Assembly: GCA_001647635.1 (NCBI GenBank)
Contig: CP014761.1
Location: 2,790,001 to 2,854,000, forward strand
DNA length: 64,000 bases
Direction of reading: 5' to 3'
From: Leifsonia xyli
GTDB taxonomy: Bacteria > Actinomycetota > Actinomycetes > Actinomycetales > Microbacteriaceae
Shown: one piece after another, positions 9,253 to 18,106 of the stretch
Numbering within the stretch: position 1 is the first letter of the stretch
How the letters are laid out: the number at the start of each line of letters is the position of its first letter
Made by a program: the position numbers and the translations under genes
The notes under the pieces: generated by a model
Told to the model about the DNA's origin: nothing
The model's input: only the letters and a program-made list of their open reading frames with translations
Databases searched by the model: none

Positions 9253-9278
9253 TAATCTACCTAACGATAGGTAGATTA
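9253..9278. promoter_or_regulatory. TetR-type operator between SRPBCC and TetR genes
   Basis: Perfect 10-bp inverted repeat TAATCTACCT / AGGTAGATTA with a 6-bp spacer. Further CTACC/GGTAG half-sites follow at 9280-9284 and 9293-9297. It sits directly upstream of both divergent start codons, where a repressor would block both promoters. Confidence 0.85.
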
Positions 9279-9306
9279 TCTACCCCGCAGTAGGTAGGCT
9301 GGGAGC

Positions 9307-9900
9307 ATGGAGACTCGACGTCGTGGCGGACGCACCAGGGAGCTGGCGCAGCAGGTCGCCCTGCGGCTGTTCACCGAGCAGGGCTACGAGGCCACCTCGT
9401 TGCGGCAGATCGCCGACGAGCTCGGCATCAACAAGGCGTCGCTCTACTATTACTTCGACGGCAAGGAGGCGATCCTCCGATCCCTCCTCGACCAGCGCGG
9501 AGACGAGGCCGAAGAACTCGTCGCATGGGTTCGCGATCAGCAGCCGGAACCCGCCCTCGTTGCAGCCGCGGTGTCCCGCTGGGTGGACTCGTTCACCGCG
9601 GAGAAGCTGCAGGGCATCCGGTTCCTGGCGGCGAACCCGCGACTGCTGGCCGGTCTGACGGGCGACGGCGAGACACCGCGCGCCGCTTCAGGGCTGTCCC
9701 GGCTCGCGGACGAGCTGAGCGCCCTACTGCCGGACCGCACGCCGGAGGATCTGGTCGTCCTCCGCATGGCCCTGCTCTCGATCAACGCCGCCGTGCAGGC
9801 CGCAGCCACCACGAGCGCGGACGACGCCGCGATCGTCGGCGCCGCCCGTCGCGCAGCGCGCATCCTGACCGATGACCTGGTGGGCGGTCGGTCTCGATAG
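9307..9900 (+). CDS. TetR/AcrR family transcriptional regulator
   Basis: A 197-residue regulator. The N-terminal helix-turn-helix is seen in TSLRQIADELGINKASLYYY followed by FDGKEAIL, the canonical TetR DNA-binding end. The C-terminal all-helical part is the ligand and dimerisation domain and is not diagnostic. The 26-bp palindrome in front of the gene suggests autoregulation and control of the divergent SRPBCC gene. Confidence 0.92.
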   Translation: METRRRGGRTRELAQQVALRLFTEQGYEATSLRQIADELGINKASLYYYFDGKEAILRSLLDQRGDEAEELVAWVRDQQPEPALVAAAVSRWVDSFTAEKLQGIRFLAANPRLLAGLTGDGETPRAASGLSRLADELSALLPDRTPEDLVVLRMALLSINAAVQAAATTSADDAAIVGAARRAARILTDDLVGGRSR

Positions 9901-9910
9901 GGTTCGGTGT

Positions 9911-10447
9911 ATGTCAGGCCCGATCGACGTCACCCTGAGGCCGCGCACCGAGGCGGACCTCGATGTGCTGTACGCCATCGCCTCCGATCTCGGAACGTGG
10001 GACGAGCGCACCCCGTCGATGCCGTCCCCGCTCACCCGCGACGCGTACGAGAGGCGCCTGGCCCAGCTGGACGGCGGCCCGGACAAGAGCGTGAGCTTCG
10101 TCGTGGAGGTGGACGGCGCGGCGGTCGGCAGCGTGTCCCTGTTCTCGTTCGATGACCTCGCGCGCCACGCTGAGGTCGGGATCGCCCTCCTTCCGGAGGC
10201 CCGGGGGAGGGGGGTCGGCACGGCCGCGATCCAGCGCATCGTCGAGTTCGCCTTCGTGCGCTGCAACCTGCGTCGTGTCCACCTGCAGGCGATCTCGTCC
10301 AATCAGGCAGCGATCCGGGCCTACGAGAAGGCCGGGTTCGTCCTGGAGGGGCGCCAGCGCGAGCACGCCTGGGTTCGAGGCGGGTACGAGGACATCGTGG
10401 TGATGGGCCTGCTGCGGTCGGAGTGGCGCGTGGGCAGGGCCGGCTAG
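9911..10447 (+). CDS. GNAT N-acetyltransferase (RimJ/RimL-like)
   Basis: A 178-residue acetyltransferase. The acetyl-CoA loop is LLPEARGRGVGTAA and the C-terminal motif is NQAAIRAYEKAGFVLEGRQR, typical of RimJ/RimL and SpeG-like enzymes. The ATG at 9911 fits the domain start better than an in-frame ATG at 9872 inside the TetR gene. Its stop overlaps the convergent DUF7882 gene by 4 bp. Substrate unknown. Confidence 0.87.
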   Translation: MSGPIDVTLRPRTEADLDVLYAIASDLGTWDERTPSMPSPLTRDAYERRLAQLDGGPDKSVSFVVEVDGAAVGSVSLFSFDDLARHAEVGIALLPEARGRGVGTAAIQRIVEFAFVRCNLRRVHLQAISSNQAAIRAYEKAGFVLEGRQREHAWVRGGYEDIVVMGLLRSEWRVGRAG

Positions 10448-10764
10448 GACGCCGGCTGCAACGCGGCGATGGCGTCCTCTTCGCGGGCGACGACCAGGCC
10501 GCGTGAGCCGTCAGCCGACTCGGCGAGCTGCGTCAGCCACGCGCGGTTCAGCGCGGGCGTGCGCGAGCCGTCGAAGTGGAAGACGACGTTGCTCGTGGGG
10601 TTGATCCACACGCTGGTGCGGCCACCGCCCGCCGACTGGGTGTCCTTCCAGCTCAGGGCGAAGCTCTGACCGTGGCGGAGTTTGTTGATGATGACGACGT
10701 GCAGATGCGCGAGCATGCGGTCGTCCATGGTGAACTCGTGGTTCTCGTAGCTGAGGAAGCCCAT
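10444..10764 (-). CDS. DUF7882-type small protein
   Basis: A 106-residue protein beginning MGFLSYENHEFTMDDRMLAH. Small proteins of this shape, often annotated as ATP-dependent DNA ligase-like, are common in Microbacteriaceae. The middle has SFALSWKDTQSAGGGRTSVW, followed by a beta-strand segment NVVFHFDG. AGGAGG lies at the right distance from the ATG at 10764. No catalytic ligase motif (KxDG) is present, so the ligase name seems misleading. Function unknown. Confidence 0.7.
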   Translation of the reverse strand: MGFLSYENHEFTMDDRMLAHLHVVIINKLRHGQSFALSWKDTQSAGGGRTSVWINPTSNVVFHFDGSRTPALNRAWLTQLAESADGSRGLVVAREEDAIAALQPAS

Positions 10765-10893
10765 CGTGTTGCCCTCCTGGATCGGTCCGGAAGGGGGCAA
10801 AGATCGTGCCAATCGAAGCTTCACGTCTACCGGAGGGTGTTCTTCGAGTCTGCCTGCATTCGGGTGGCCGCGTCTACCGGATGGAGGGGACTG

Positions 10894-11040
10894 TCAGGCG
10901 TGGAGGAGGGAGCTGTCCACCACCGTGAAGTCCTGAGACGCCTCGGCCGCCGCTTCCGCCTCGGCCAGCTCGAAATACACGCCGACCACCATGGGCGTGA
11001 TCTCGTGCGGGATCATGACGACGTAGACGGTGACATCCAT
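10894..11040 (-). CDS. 48-residue hypothetical protein
   Basis: A short gene with a strong GTGAGGAG ribosome site just before the ATG at 11040. The product begins MDVTVYVVMIPHEITPM and has an Ala/Glu-rich helix ending in DFTVVDSSLLHA. No family recognised. The good ribosome site and isolated position between the DUF7882 and desaturase genes support a real gene. Confidence 0.5.
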   Translation of the reverse strand: MDVTVYVVMIPHEITPMVVGVYFELAEAEAAAEASQDFTVVDSSLLHA

Positions 11041-11108
11041 CTCCTCACCGTCCTCCTCGATCGTCCGACCGCACCTGGTTGACACACCCGGACGCTGGTG
11101 GGGGCGTC

Positions 11109-12203
11109 TCACGCACGCCGGAAGCGGTGCGCGGCGGGGCAGTCGAAGGGGTCGCGGGCGGCGAGTCCGACGCGGTTGAGGTAGCGGATGACGATCCGGT
11201 AGGAGTTCACGAGCCCGGTCTCGGTGTACGGGATGTCGTGCACCGCGCAGTGCTCGCGCACGAGCTCGCGTGCCCGGCGAAGGGCGGGCCGGGGCATGTT
11301 CGGGAACAGGTGGTGCTCGATCTGGTGGTTGAGCCCGCCCATCAGGATGCTCATTCCGTGCCCGCCGCGGATGTTGCGGGAGGTCAGAACCTGCTTGTTG
11401 AGGAAGTCGACGCGCGATCCGGCCGGCAGGAGCGGCATCCCCTTGTGGTTGGGGGCGAACGAGGCGCCCATGTAGACGCCGAACACGGCGAGCTGCACCC
11501 CGAGGAAGGCGAACGCCATGCCGACCGGCAGCATCAGGAACACGATGGCGACGTAGACGGAGAGCCGGAGGCCGATCGCGACGAGTTCGCTGCCGCGGCG
11601 TTCGACCGGTCCCCGCGCCAGCAGCGACCGGACGGAGGTTATGTGGAGGTTGACGCCTTCCAGCAGAAGCAGCGGGAAGAAGAGGTAGCCCTGCCTGCGC
11701 GTGATGACGGCGAGCAGGCCGCGCTGGCGGGCGGCGTCCTGTTCGGTGAACGAGATCGTGTCCCACGCGATGTCCGGGTCTTTGCCCGCGGTGTTGGGGT
11801 TGGCGTGGTGCCGCGTGTGCTTCGTCATCCACCACTGGTAGCTCATCCCGACCAGCCACGTGGCGATGAGCCGTCCGGCGCGGTCGTTGACGGGTCCGGA
11901 GGCGAAGACCTGCCGGTGGGACGCCTCGTGGCCCAGGAAGGCGAACTGGGTGAAGATCAGCCCGAGGGCGGCCGCGATCAGCAGCTGGAACCAGGAGTCG
12001 CCCAACAGGATGAAACCCGCCACCGCGCCGCCGAGGCCCACGACGAGGGCGGCGAACACCCCGATGTAGAAGCCGCGGCGCCGTTCCAGGAGTCCTTCGC
12101 CGCGGACGCGGCCGAGCAGCTCGTTGTAGGTGCTGGTCACCGCCGGGCGGTCGCCAGTGCGAGGCTTGGTCCGCAGGACGGGGCCGAGGGTGGGTGCGGT
12201 CAT
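11109..12203 (-). CDS. Membrane fatty acid desaturase
   Basis: A 364-residue di-iron desaturase. The three histidine boxes are HEASHRQ, HTRHHANPN and HQIEHHLFP; the third has the QxxHH form seen in acyl-CoA/acyl-lipid desaturases. Hydrophobic segments flank the boxes as expected for a membrane enzyme that inserts a double bond with O2 and an electron carrier. The ATG at 12203 has GGAGG upstream; a longer in-frame reading to 12398 has no such site and overlaps the next promoter. Single gene, divergent from DUF445. Confidence 0.9.
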   Translation of the reverse strand: MTAPTLGPVLRTKPRTGDRPAVTSTYNELLGRVRGEGLLERRRGFYIGVFAALVVGLGGAVAGFILLGDSWFQLLIAAALGLIFTQFAFLGHEASHRQVFASGPVNDRAGRLIATWLVGMSYQWWMTKHTRHHANPNTAGKDPDIAWDTISFTEQDAARQRGLLAVITRRQGYLFFPLLLLEGVNLHITSVRSLLARGPVERRGSELVAIGLRLSVYVAIVFLMLPVGMAFAFLGVQLAVFGVYMGASFAPNHKGMPLLPAGSRVDFLNKQVLTSRNIRGGHGMSILMGGLNHQIEHHLFPNMPRPALRRARELVREHCAVHDIPYTETGLVNSYRIVIRYLNRVGLAARDPFDCPAAHRFRRA

Positions 12204-12333
12204 GCTGTCCTCCGCGGGTGCGACGACTTCCCAGCCGAGGATGTGGGCAAACGCCCGAGATGTTCTCAGCGTAGGCGCGCTAGCTGGGTGTTCGTCGGTC
12301 CCTTGAGGTTCGGGCGCGAGTACCGTTCCCACC

Positions 12334-13593
12334 GTGACCACGCTCCCCACCGACGCCGAACGACGGCTCGCCCTGCGGCGGATGAAGGCGCTCGCCACGA
12401 GCCTGCTGGTGGTGGCCGCCGTCGTGTTCGCCGTGTCCTTCGCGCTGCAGAACCGCTATCCCTGGCTCGGCTTCGTGCGGGCGGCCGCCGAGGGCGCCAT
12501 GGTGGGCGCGCTCGCCGACTGGTTCGCCGTGACCGCGCTGTTCCGGTATCCGCTCGGTCTGCGCATCCCGCACACGGCGATCATTCCGAACCGCAAGGAC
12601 GAGATCGGCGCGACGCTGGGCGCCTTCGTGGAGACCAACTTCCTGTCGGACGAGGTCGTGGCCGGCAAGCTGGGCACGATAGACCTGGCCGGCGCCGCCG
12701 CCGACTGGCTCGCGGAACCCCGGAACGCGCGGCGGGTGGTGGCCGAGGCGTTCCAGGGGGTGACCGGGCTCGCCGGCCTCGTCGACGACGACCGGATGCG
12801 GGAGGCGATGGAGGCGGTCGTCCGCACGCATGTGGTCGCTCCGCTCTGGGGACCGCCCCTCGGCCGGCTCGGCGAGCGGGTGCTCAGCTCGGGCGGACAC
12901 AGGGACGCCGTGGACCTGCTGCTGGATCGGCTGGACGAGTGGCTCGCCGCGAATCCCGAGGCGTTCGGATCCGTGGTGTCGCGGCGGCTGCCGTCGTGGC
13001 TCCCGTCGTTCGTCGACCGTGCGATCGATGAGCGCCTCCACGCCGAAGCGCGACATCTGGTCCGGACCGTCCGCGACGACCCCGACCACCGCCTCCGCCG
13101 CTCGCTCGACGAGTACCTCGCCCAGCTCGCCGACCGGCTGCAGCACGACGACGCGACCATCGAGCGGCTCGAGGCGGCGAAGGGCCGCGCGTTCGACGAT
13201 CCGCGCATCCGGGAGCTGGCCGCCTCCACCTGGCAGGCCGCCCGCGCAGCGGCGATCGACGCGCTCGCCGACGAGGACGGCGAACTGCGGCGCCGCGTGG
13301 ATGCCTTCGTCGCGGATGCGGCACGTCGCATCCGCGCGGACGATGAGCTGCGGGCGTCCCTGAACGCCCGGCTGACCGGCGCGGCGCTCCACCTCGTGAC
13401 CAGCTACCGGAGCGACATCGCCCACGTCATCACCGAGACCGTGCAGTCGTGGGACCCGGCCGAGACGACCGAGAAGATCGAGACGCAGGTCGGCCGCGAT
13501 CTGCAGTTCATCCGCATCAACGGCACGGTCGTCGGGGCGCTGGCGGGGCTCGCGATCTACAGCGTGGCGACGGGAGTCTCGGCGCTGTTCTGA
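12334..13593 (+). CDS. DUF445 family membrane protein
   Basis: A 419-residue protein with a TM helix near residues 20-40, the conserved AAAEGAMVGALADWFAV segment typical of DUF445 (YjiN/YheB-like), a long charged helical middle, and a C-terminal TM ending in GALAGLAIYSVATGVSALF. GTG start. The family has no firm function; an envelope role is usual speculation. Confidence 0.85.
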   Translation: MTTLPTDAERRLALRRMKALATSLLVVAAVVFAVSFALQNRYPWLGFVRAAAEGAMVGALADWFAVTALFRYPLGLRIPHTAIIPNRKDEIGATLGAFVETNFLSDEVVAGKLGTIDLAGAAADWLAEPRNARRVVAEAFQGVTGLAGLVDDDRMREAMEAVVRTHVVAPLWGPPLGRLGERVLSSGGHRDAVDLLLDRLDEWLAANPEAFGSVVSRRLPSWLPSFVDRAIDERLHAEARHLVRTVRDDPDHRLRRSLDEYLAQLADRLQHDDATIERLEAAKGRAFDDPRIRELAASTWQAARAAAIDALADEDGELRRRVDAFVADAARRIRADDELRASLNARLTGAALHLVTSYRSDIAHVITETVQSWDPAETTEKIETQVGRDLQFIRINGTVVGALAGLAIYSVATGVSALF

Positions 13594-13641
13594 GCGCCGA
13601 TCGAGAGGCGCGGTGTCTGACGCACCCGCTACGCTCGGCCC

Positions 13642-14208
13642 ATGAGCATCGAAGTCCTGCCCGCGACGGGCCGCTTCGACGACTTCGCGACGTTCATGGT
13701 GCCGCGCAAGCCGGGCGGCGGAGGGTGCGTGTGCATGTCGTACCGGGACGCGCGGCTCGGGATGCCGGAGCGCGTCGCCTACATGCAGCACGAGTGCGAG
13801 ACGCAGCCCGGACCGGGCGTGCTCGTCTATGCGGACGGCGAGGTGGCCGGCTGGTGCAGCGTCGCGCCGAAGTCCACGTACCGCCGCCTCATGAACTCGC
13901 GCACCATCCCGCACGTGGACGAGGACCGCGACCCGTGGTCGATCGTCTGCTTCGTCGTGCGCGGCGGCTTCCGCAAGCGCGGGCTCATGCACGAGCTCCT
14001 CGACGGCGCGGTCGACCACGCGCGGGCGAACGGCGCGGCCCTGGTCGAGGGCTACCCGGTCGACACCGGGGGCGACCGCGTGGATGTGATCAGCGGCTAC
14101 GTGGGGACGGTCGACCTGTTCGAGCGCCACGGCTTCCACCGGCTGCAGGCCACCGACGCGCACTCCGGCGGCGGCGTCCGGTGGATCATGCGCCGCGAGC
14201 TGGGCTGA
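13642..14208 (+). CDS. GNAT N-acetyltransferase
   Basis: A 188-residue acetyltransferase. The first part has a Gly/Cys-rich segment GGGGCVCMSYRD and WCSVAPKSTYRRL, followed by the core CoA-binding loop VRGGFRKRGLMHELL. The end FERHGFHRLQ closes the GNAT fold. This type is sometimes called GNAT with Cys-rich N-terminus. Stands alone, convergent with the CWB2 gene. Confidence 0.82.
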   Translation: MSIEVLPATGRFDDFATFMVPRKPGGGGCVCMSYRDARLGMPERVAYMQHECETQPGPGVLVYADGEVAGWCSVAPKSTYRRLMNSRTIPHVDEDRDPWSIVCFVVRGGFRKRGLMHELLDGAVDHARANGAALVEGYPVDTGGDRVDVISGYVGTVDLFERHGFHRLQATDAHSGGGVRWIMRRELG

Positions 14209-14301
14209 GGCGCTGTCTGGCCCCGCGCACGGCTCCCGAGACACGTTCTCGGACGTCGACCTCTTGCCAGCCGTCCCGGATGAGCAGCGCGCCGATGCAG
14301 A

Positions 14302-14327
14302 AGGCCCCGCAGATTTCTGCGGGGCCT
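14302..14327. terminator. Intrinsic terminator hairpin
   Basis: Perfect 11-bp stem (AGGCCCCGCAG / CTGCGGGGCCT) with a 4-base ATTT loop. It lies just after the stop of the minus-strand CWB2 gene and after the plus-strand GNAT gene, so it can act for both. No long T run follows. Confidence 0.85.
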
Positions 14328-14331
14328 CCGT

Positions 14332-15369
14332 TCAAGGGGTGTCGGCGGGGAAGTAGGTCGGGGGTAGAGCGTCGCAGCCGGGCTCTGTGACGGTGTCGGT
14401 GAGGGACTGTGTTCCACCAACCGCGGTGAGGTCGCTGATGCCGCGTTCGAGCATGCTGTACCAGATGGGACAGGTCAGGCTCGTTGGCCGGGTGATGTAG
14501 AGGGGTCGCTTGCTGGCGCCGGCGATGACAGAGCCGACGAGGGCGTCGGGGTAGTTCAGGCCAGAGGCGATGTATCCGGTGGCACCCGCCGGGAACGTAT
14601 CCGCGACTTTGGCCGAGGTTTCGAACCGGTCGCTTCCTCCTAGCCGAACTACCGAGGCGGCCAGCGTTTTCGCTTGCGTGAGCGTGCTCTCGGGAACGGC
14701 TGCGGCACCGCCGACCACGGCGATCGACGAGGGCTGGAGCTTTCGGATGACGGCCGTCGTCGCGGCGTCGAGTGCGCCGGTGCGGGTGTCGAGGAGAAGT
14801 ACCGGGCCGCCTGTGGTGCCTGCGGCCGCGCCAGCGGAGAGGGCGTCTGGGTAGTCGAATCCGCTTGCCAGGTAAACGGTGTCTACCGGACCGGTGAAGG
14901 TATCCGCGAGAGCTCGCGAGGTCGCGAACCTGTCTGCACCACTGACGCGTTGCACGGTTCCGGCGAAGGTGGTGAGGGCGCGCTCGACCGTGGTGCTGAC
15001 CGCGGCGGTTCCTCCAACGATGACGATGCGATCCGGGTGCAAGCGGGTAAGTTCTGCACTGACCGCCGCAGGAAGCTGCCATGGCAGCGTGAGCAGCAGC
15101 GAGCCATCGTGGCCTACGGCCACAGGTGCGCTGGAGAGGGCATCTGCGAAGCCGAGAGCGCTCGTGATGTATGCGACCGTGGCGCCGTCGGGGTGTCCGG
15201 CTTGTGAAACGGCGACGGAGGTTTCGAATCGGTCGCTGCCGGCATGACGGTCCACGAGTTGCGGTGCGTTCGGGAGGGGGTCGGCCTGGGCTGCTGCCGG
15301 GGCGACGAATGCCGCCGTCGCTGCGATGGAAGCTGCAATCGCCGTGGCGAATGTGCGCTTGGAAGACAC
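14332..15369 (-). CDS. Secreted cell-wall-binding protein with three CWB2 repeats
   Basis: A 345-residue exported protein. The signal peptide ends near AAAQADPLP. Three CWB2 repeats follow, at about residues 38-135, 136-230 and 231-330, each with the pattern R(H/V)xGxDRFxTSxxVA, an ASGxxYPDAL segment and a VVGGxxxV segment. CWB2 modules anchor proteins to wall polymers. No additional catalytic domain is present, so it may be a wall-binding adaptor. Confidence 0.9.
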   Translation of the reverse strand: MSSKRTFATAIAASIAATAAFVAPAAAQADPLPNAPQLVDRHAGSDRFETSVAVSQAGHPDGATVAYITSALGFADALSSAPVAVGHDGSLLLTLPWQLPAAVSAELTRLHPDRIVIVGGTAAVSTTVERALTTFAGTVQRVSGADRFATSRALADTFTGPVDTVYLASGFDYPDALSAGAAAGTTGGPVLLLDTRTGALDAATTAVIRKLQPSSIAVVGGAAAVPESTLTQAKTLAASVVRLGGSDRFETSAKVADTFPAGATGYIASGLNYPDALVGSVIAGASKRPLYITRPTSLTCPIWYSMLERGISDLTAVGGTQSLTDTVTEPGCDALPPTYFPADTP

Positions 15370-15508
15370 GATGATCTTCGTTCCTTTCTGGGTTCGCAGA
15401 CACTCGCAAACATTCCAGACATCAATCCGTGAAGAGCATCTATAGATAGGAGACGTCGTCCAGGAGCTAACGTGACGCCGATTCCTCGGCCGATCTCGAC
15501 GTGACTAG

Positions 15509-15793
15509 ACGTCGACTATCGACCGCATCGAGGTTGGCGGGCTGAGCACCAGGAACCTGCATCGCCAGGCGAACAAGACCCATGCCGAGGCGATCGGGAA
15601 GACCCTCTGGCTGCGTCAGAAGTACCACTTCGGGCAGGCCGAGGTCGCCACGTATGCGCCCACGTGACTCCACCCGACTTCGAGTGTTACGCGCTTACCT
15701 GCATTGCCATCAGAAGACAGCGATGCCGTCCACCGATCATGTCCTCTCCGAGCTGCCGCTCCAGGTCGAGGAAGTCCAGACCGATAACGGTGA
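15509..15793 (+). pseudogene. IS481-family transposase relic
   Basis: Two fragments in different frames. 15509-15667 reads ...KTLWLRQKYHFGQAEVATY and stops; 15645-15793 continues in another frame with STRLRVLRAYLHCHQKTA and ELPLQVEEVQTDNG, which matches the IS481 DDE core around the second acidic residue. Both ends of the transposase and the third catalytic residue are missing. The rest of the 424-bp gap 15370-15793 shows no other gene. Family assigned by motif memory. Confidence 0.72.
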
Positions 15794-16645
15794 CTACGCG
15801 GCCGCCGGCGCGTGCCGCTGCACGAACTCCAGCGCCTCGTCGGCGACCTCGCGCCATCCCGAGTCGATGATGAGCGAGTGGCCGCGGTTGGGGATCACGA
15901 CCAGCTCGGTCACGCCCGGGTTCTTCTGCTGGATGCGGTACTCGTTCTCGACGACGGACTGCGGCACCGTGTGGTCCTCGGAGCCGGCGATCAGGAGCAG
16001 CGGTCCGCGGTCGTGGTTGTCGGTGACGACCTTCGTCTCGGCGAACGGATTGAAGTTGGCCGTGGCCGCCTGGAAGATCGGCACACCCGAGGCGGGCACG
16101 TGGTACTTCTCGTACAGCGCGCGACCCTCCTCGTCGGAGACGGCGTTCGTCCAGCCGTACGCGAACTGCTCGTAGGTGAGCGTGACGCCGTGCTTGGAGT
16201 GGTTGAACTTCAGCAGCGCCGGTGCCCCGGCCTTCAGGGCCGACGCAGGGAGCGCCGTGACGCCCTTGAACTGCGCCGCGTCGATCGCTACCGTGACCGC
16301 GTTCTTCGACTCGCCCGCCAGCTTCTGGGCGATCAGGCCGCCGAAGCTGTGGCCGATCACGACGGGCGCCTGGTCGAGGGCGTCGATCGCCTCCGCGTAG
16401 TGGTCCGTGACCTGGCGGACCATCTTGCCGGCGAAGACGTCCGGGTCGGACTTGGCCTGCTCCACCGTCTCGGGGTCGTCGGGCCAGCCCGGTGCGATCG
16501 TCGCGAAGCCCTGCTCCTCGAACAGGGCGCGCCACGGCTGCCAGCTGCTCGACAGCAGCCACAGGCCGTGGACGAAGACCACGGGCGTGCGTCCGGAGGC
16601 GTTGGCGGCGTCGATCTCGTCGCGTTCGGCGGAGGTCAGGGGCAT
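15794..16645 (-). CDS. Alpha/beta hydrolase
   Basis: A 283-residue hydrolase. PVVFVHGLWLLSSSWQPW holds the oxyanion region, GHSFGG the nucleophile serine, and NRGHSLIID the catalytic histidine. Resembles non-heme chloroperoxidase-like and lipase-like hydrolases. The ATG at 16645 has AAGGAG upstream. Its stop codon abuts the IS481 relic, so its last residues could be altered, but the fold is complete. Substrate unknown. Confidence 0.85.
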   Translation of the reverse strand: MPLTSAERDEIDAANASGRTPVVFVHGLWLLSSSWQPWRALFEEQGFATIAPGWPDDPETVEQAKSDPDVFAGKMVRQVTDHYAEAIDALDQAPVVIGHSFGGLIAQKLAGESKNAVTVAIDAAQFKGVTALPASALKAGAPALLKFNHSKHGVTLTYEQFAYGWTNAVSDEEGRALYEKYHVPASGVPIFQAATANFNPFAETKVVTDNHDRGPLLLIAGSEDHTVPQSVVENEYRIQQKNPGVTELVVIPNRGHSLIIDSGWREVADEALEFVQRHAPAAA

Positions 16646-16749
16646 GGTGCGACTCCTTCGGGTGTGAGGAACCGGGTCGCTGCGCGGACCGGCAGCGTAC
16701 GCGACGAAGTCTGCTGGGCGACCGGGCCGCCGCACAAGATCCCTTCTCG

Positions 16750-18021
16750 CTAGAGTCCCTCGGCCACCGCCGCCGCCGCGTGCAGCCACGCCCGCCGCGT
16801 GCGCGGCGCGAGCGACTCGAACGACAGTCGGCCACCGTGCATCTCCGGGTCGAACGGGATGGTCACCGCGCTGCGGGCGAGCGGCTCGAAGCCCGCGGCG
16901 ACCCGGCGGACGTCGGCGGCCGGTCCCGTGCGCTCGGACTGGGACACGATCACGACGGCCTCGTGCGCCAGCCGAGCCGAGTGCGCATCCCGTTGCAGCA
17001 GAGCCTCGAGGAGGAGCGCGCCGGCCTCCGCGTGCTCGCCGAGCGCGGTGGTCGCGATGACGAGCTGGTCGGTGTGGTCGATCATCCGCAGCCAGCGCTC
17101 GGCCGACTCGTCGTTTCCGCTGTCGATGATCACCAGCCGGTAGAACTTGGTGGCCACGGTGTGGAGGCGATCGAAGTCCTCGCTCGAGATGCGCTGCTCG
17201 GTGGCGAGCATGGTCGGGTTCGAGCGCAGCACGTCGTACTTGTCGGCGTTCTGGTGGTGCACGAAGTGCCCGATATCGGCGGTGCGGGCGCCGGCCGACA
17301 TGAGGGAGTCGGTGGCGGGCAGCAGCGACTGCACCGTCGCGTCGTGGTCGTCCTTCTCGGTGCGCCAGCCGAGGGTGCCGCGCGTCTCGTTGTTGTCCCA
17401 GGCGAGGACGCCCGAGCCGCCGTTGCGCGCGAAGACGGCGGACAGGAGGGCCGTGGTCGGCGTCTTGTTGGCGCCGCCCTTGCCGTTGACGATCGCGATC
17501 GTGCGGGGACCGGCCCAGTGGCGGCTCACCGCATCCAGCTCCGCCCGCTCCCGCAGCTCGGCGGCGGAGGGGGAGAGGGGCATGCCGGCGCGGGCGAGCG
17601 CGCCGCGGAGGCCCTGCTTGGCCCGGTCGGGACGCGGACGCTCGACGTAGAGGAACGACTCCCGCGGGAGCGCCTCGCGCGTGGGTGCCTCGGTTGTCGG
17701 AATCTCGCGCGTGGTGGCCGGGCGCGACGAGACGGGCGCGAGCTCGGCGCCCTGGGCGACGGACAGCGCCTCCTCGTCGCCGATGCTGCCGTCCGGATGC
17801 ACGGCGAGCAGCCAGTCGCCCTCCTCGTCCGAGACGGTCAGGCGGACGGGACGGCCTGCGGCGGCCGCGATCTCGCCGACGCGGCCGAGAACGGCCTCGC
17901 GCAGGCGCTCCGTGCTCTCCGCGGCGAATCTCTGGGGCACGCCGTCGACGATCAGCTCCCCGGTCGCGTCGGGCGAGAACCGGGCGCTGAGCTGGGGTGA
18001 GGGGGACAGATCAAGGGACAC
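16750..18021 (-). CDS. MinD/ParA-like P-loop ATPase
   Basis: A 423-residue protein. A variable N-terminal region of about 165 residues precedes a SIMIBI ATPase domain with deviant Walker A VNGKGGANKT. DNNETRGTLGW follows, and VIIDSGNDES holds the switch II/Walker B region. It resembles ESX-linked EspI and other actinobacterial MinD-like proteins. No ParB or secretion gene is adjacent. The GTG at 18021 is chosen for AAGGAAG upstream; an ATG 36 bp further up is possible. Confidence 0.75.
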   Translation of the reverse strand: MSLDLSPSPQLSARFSPDATGELIVDGVPQRFAAESTERLREAVLGRVGEIAAAAGRPVRLTVSDEEGDWLLAVHPDGSIGDEEALSVAQGAELAPVSSRPATTREIPTTEAPTREALPRESFLYVERPRPDRAKQGLRGALARAGMPLSPSAAELRERAELDAVSRHWAGPRTIAIVNGKGGANKTPTTALLSAVFARNGGSGVLAWDNNETRGTLGWRTEKDDHDATVQSLLPATDSLMSAGARTADIGHFVHHQNADKYDVLRSNPTMLATEQRISSEDFDRLHTVATKFYRLVIIDSGNDESAERWLRMIDHTDQLVIATTALGEHAEAGALLLEALLQRDAHSARLAHEAVVIVSQSERTGPAADVRRVAAGFEPLARSAVTIPFDPEMHGGRLSFESLAPRTRRAWLHAAAAVAEGL

Positions 18022-18106
18022 GTGCTTCCTTCCGCGGCCCATGCGAGGAGACGACATAGACCGACGACAGACGGTAGACCGGTTCGGGAGGCGCGTCCAG
18101 CGATGC

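Noticed and set aside
12280..14244. A 654-residue minus-strand reading frame opposite DUF445 and GNAT genes
   Set aside because: It is Arg/Ala/Gly-rich with no domain pattern. High GC content keeps antisense frames open; the plus-strand genes have real motifs.
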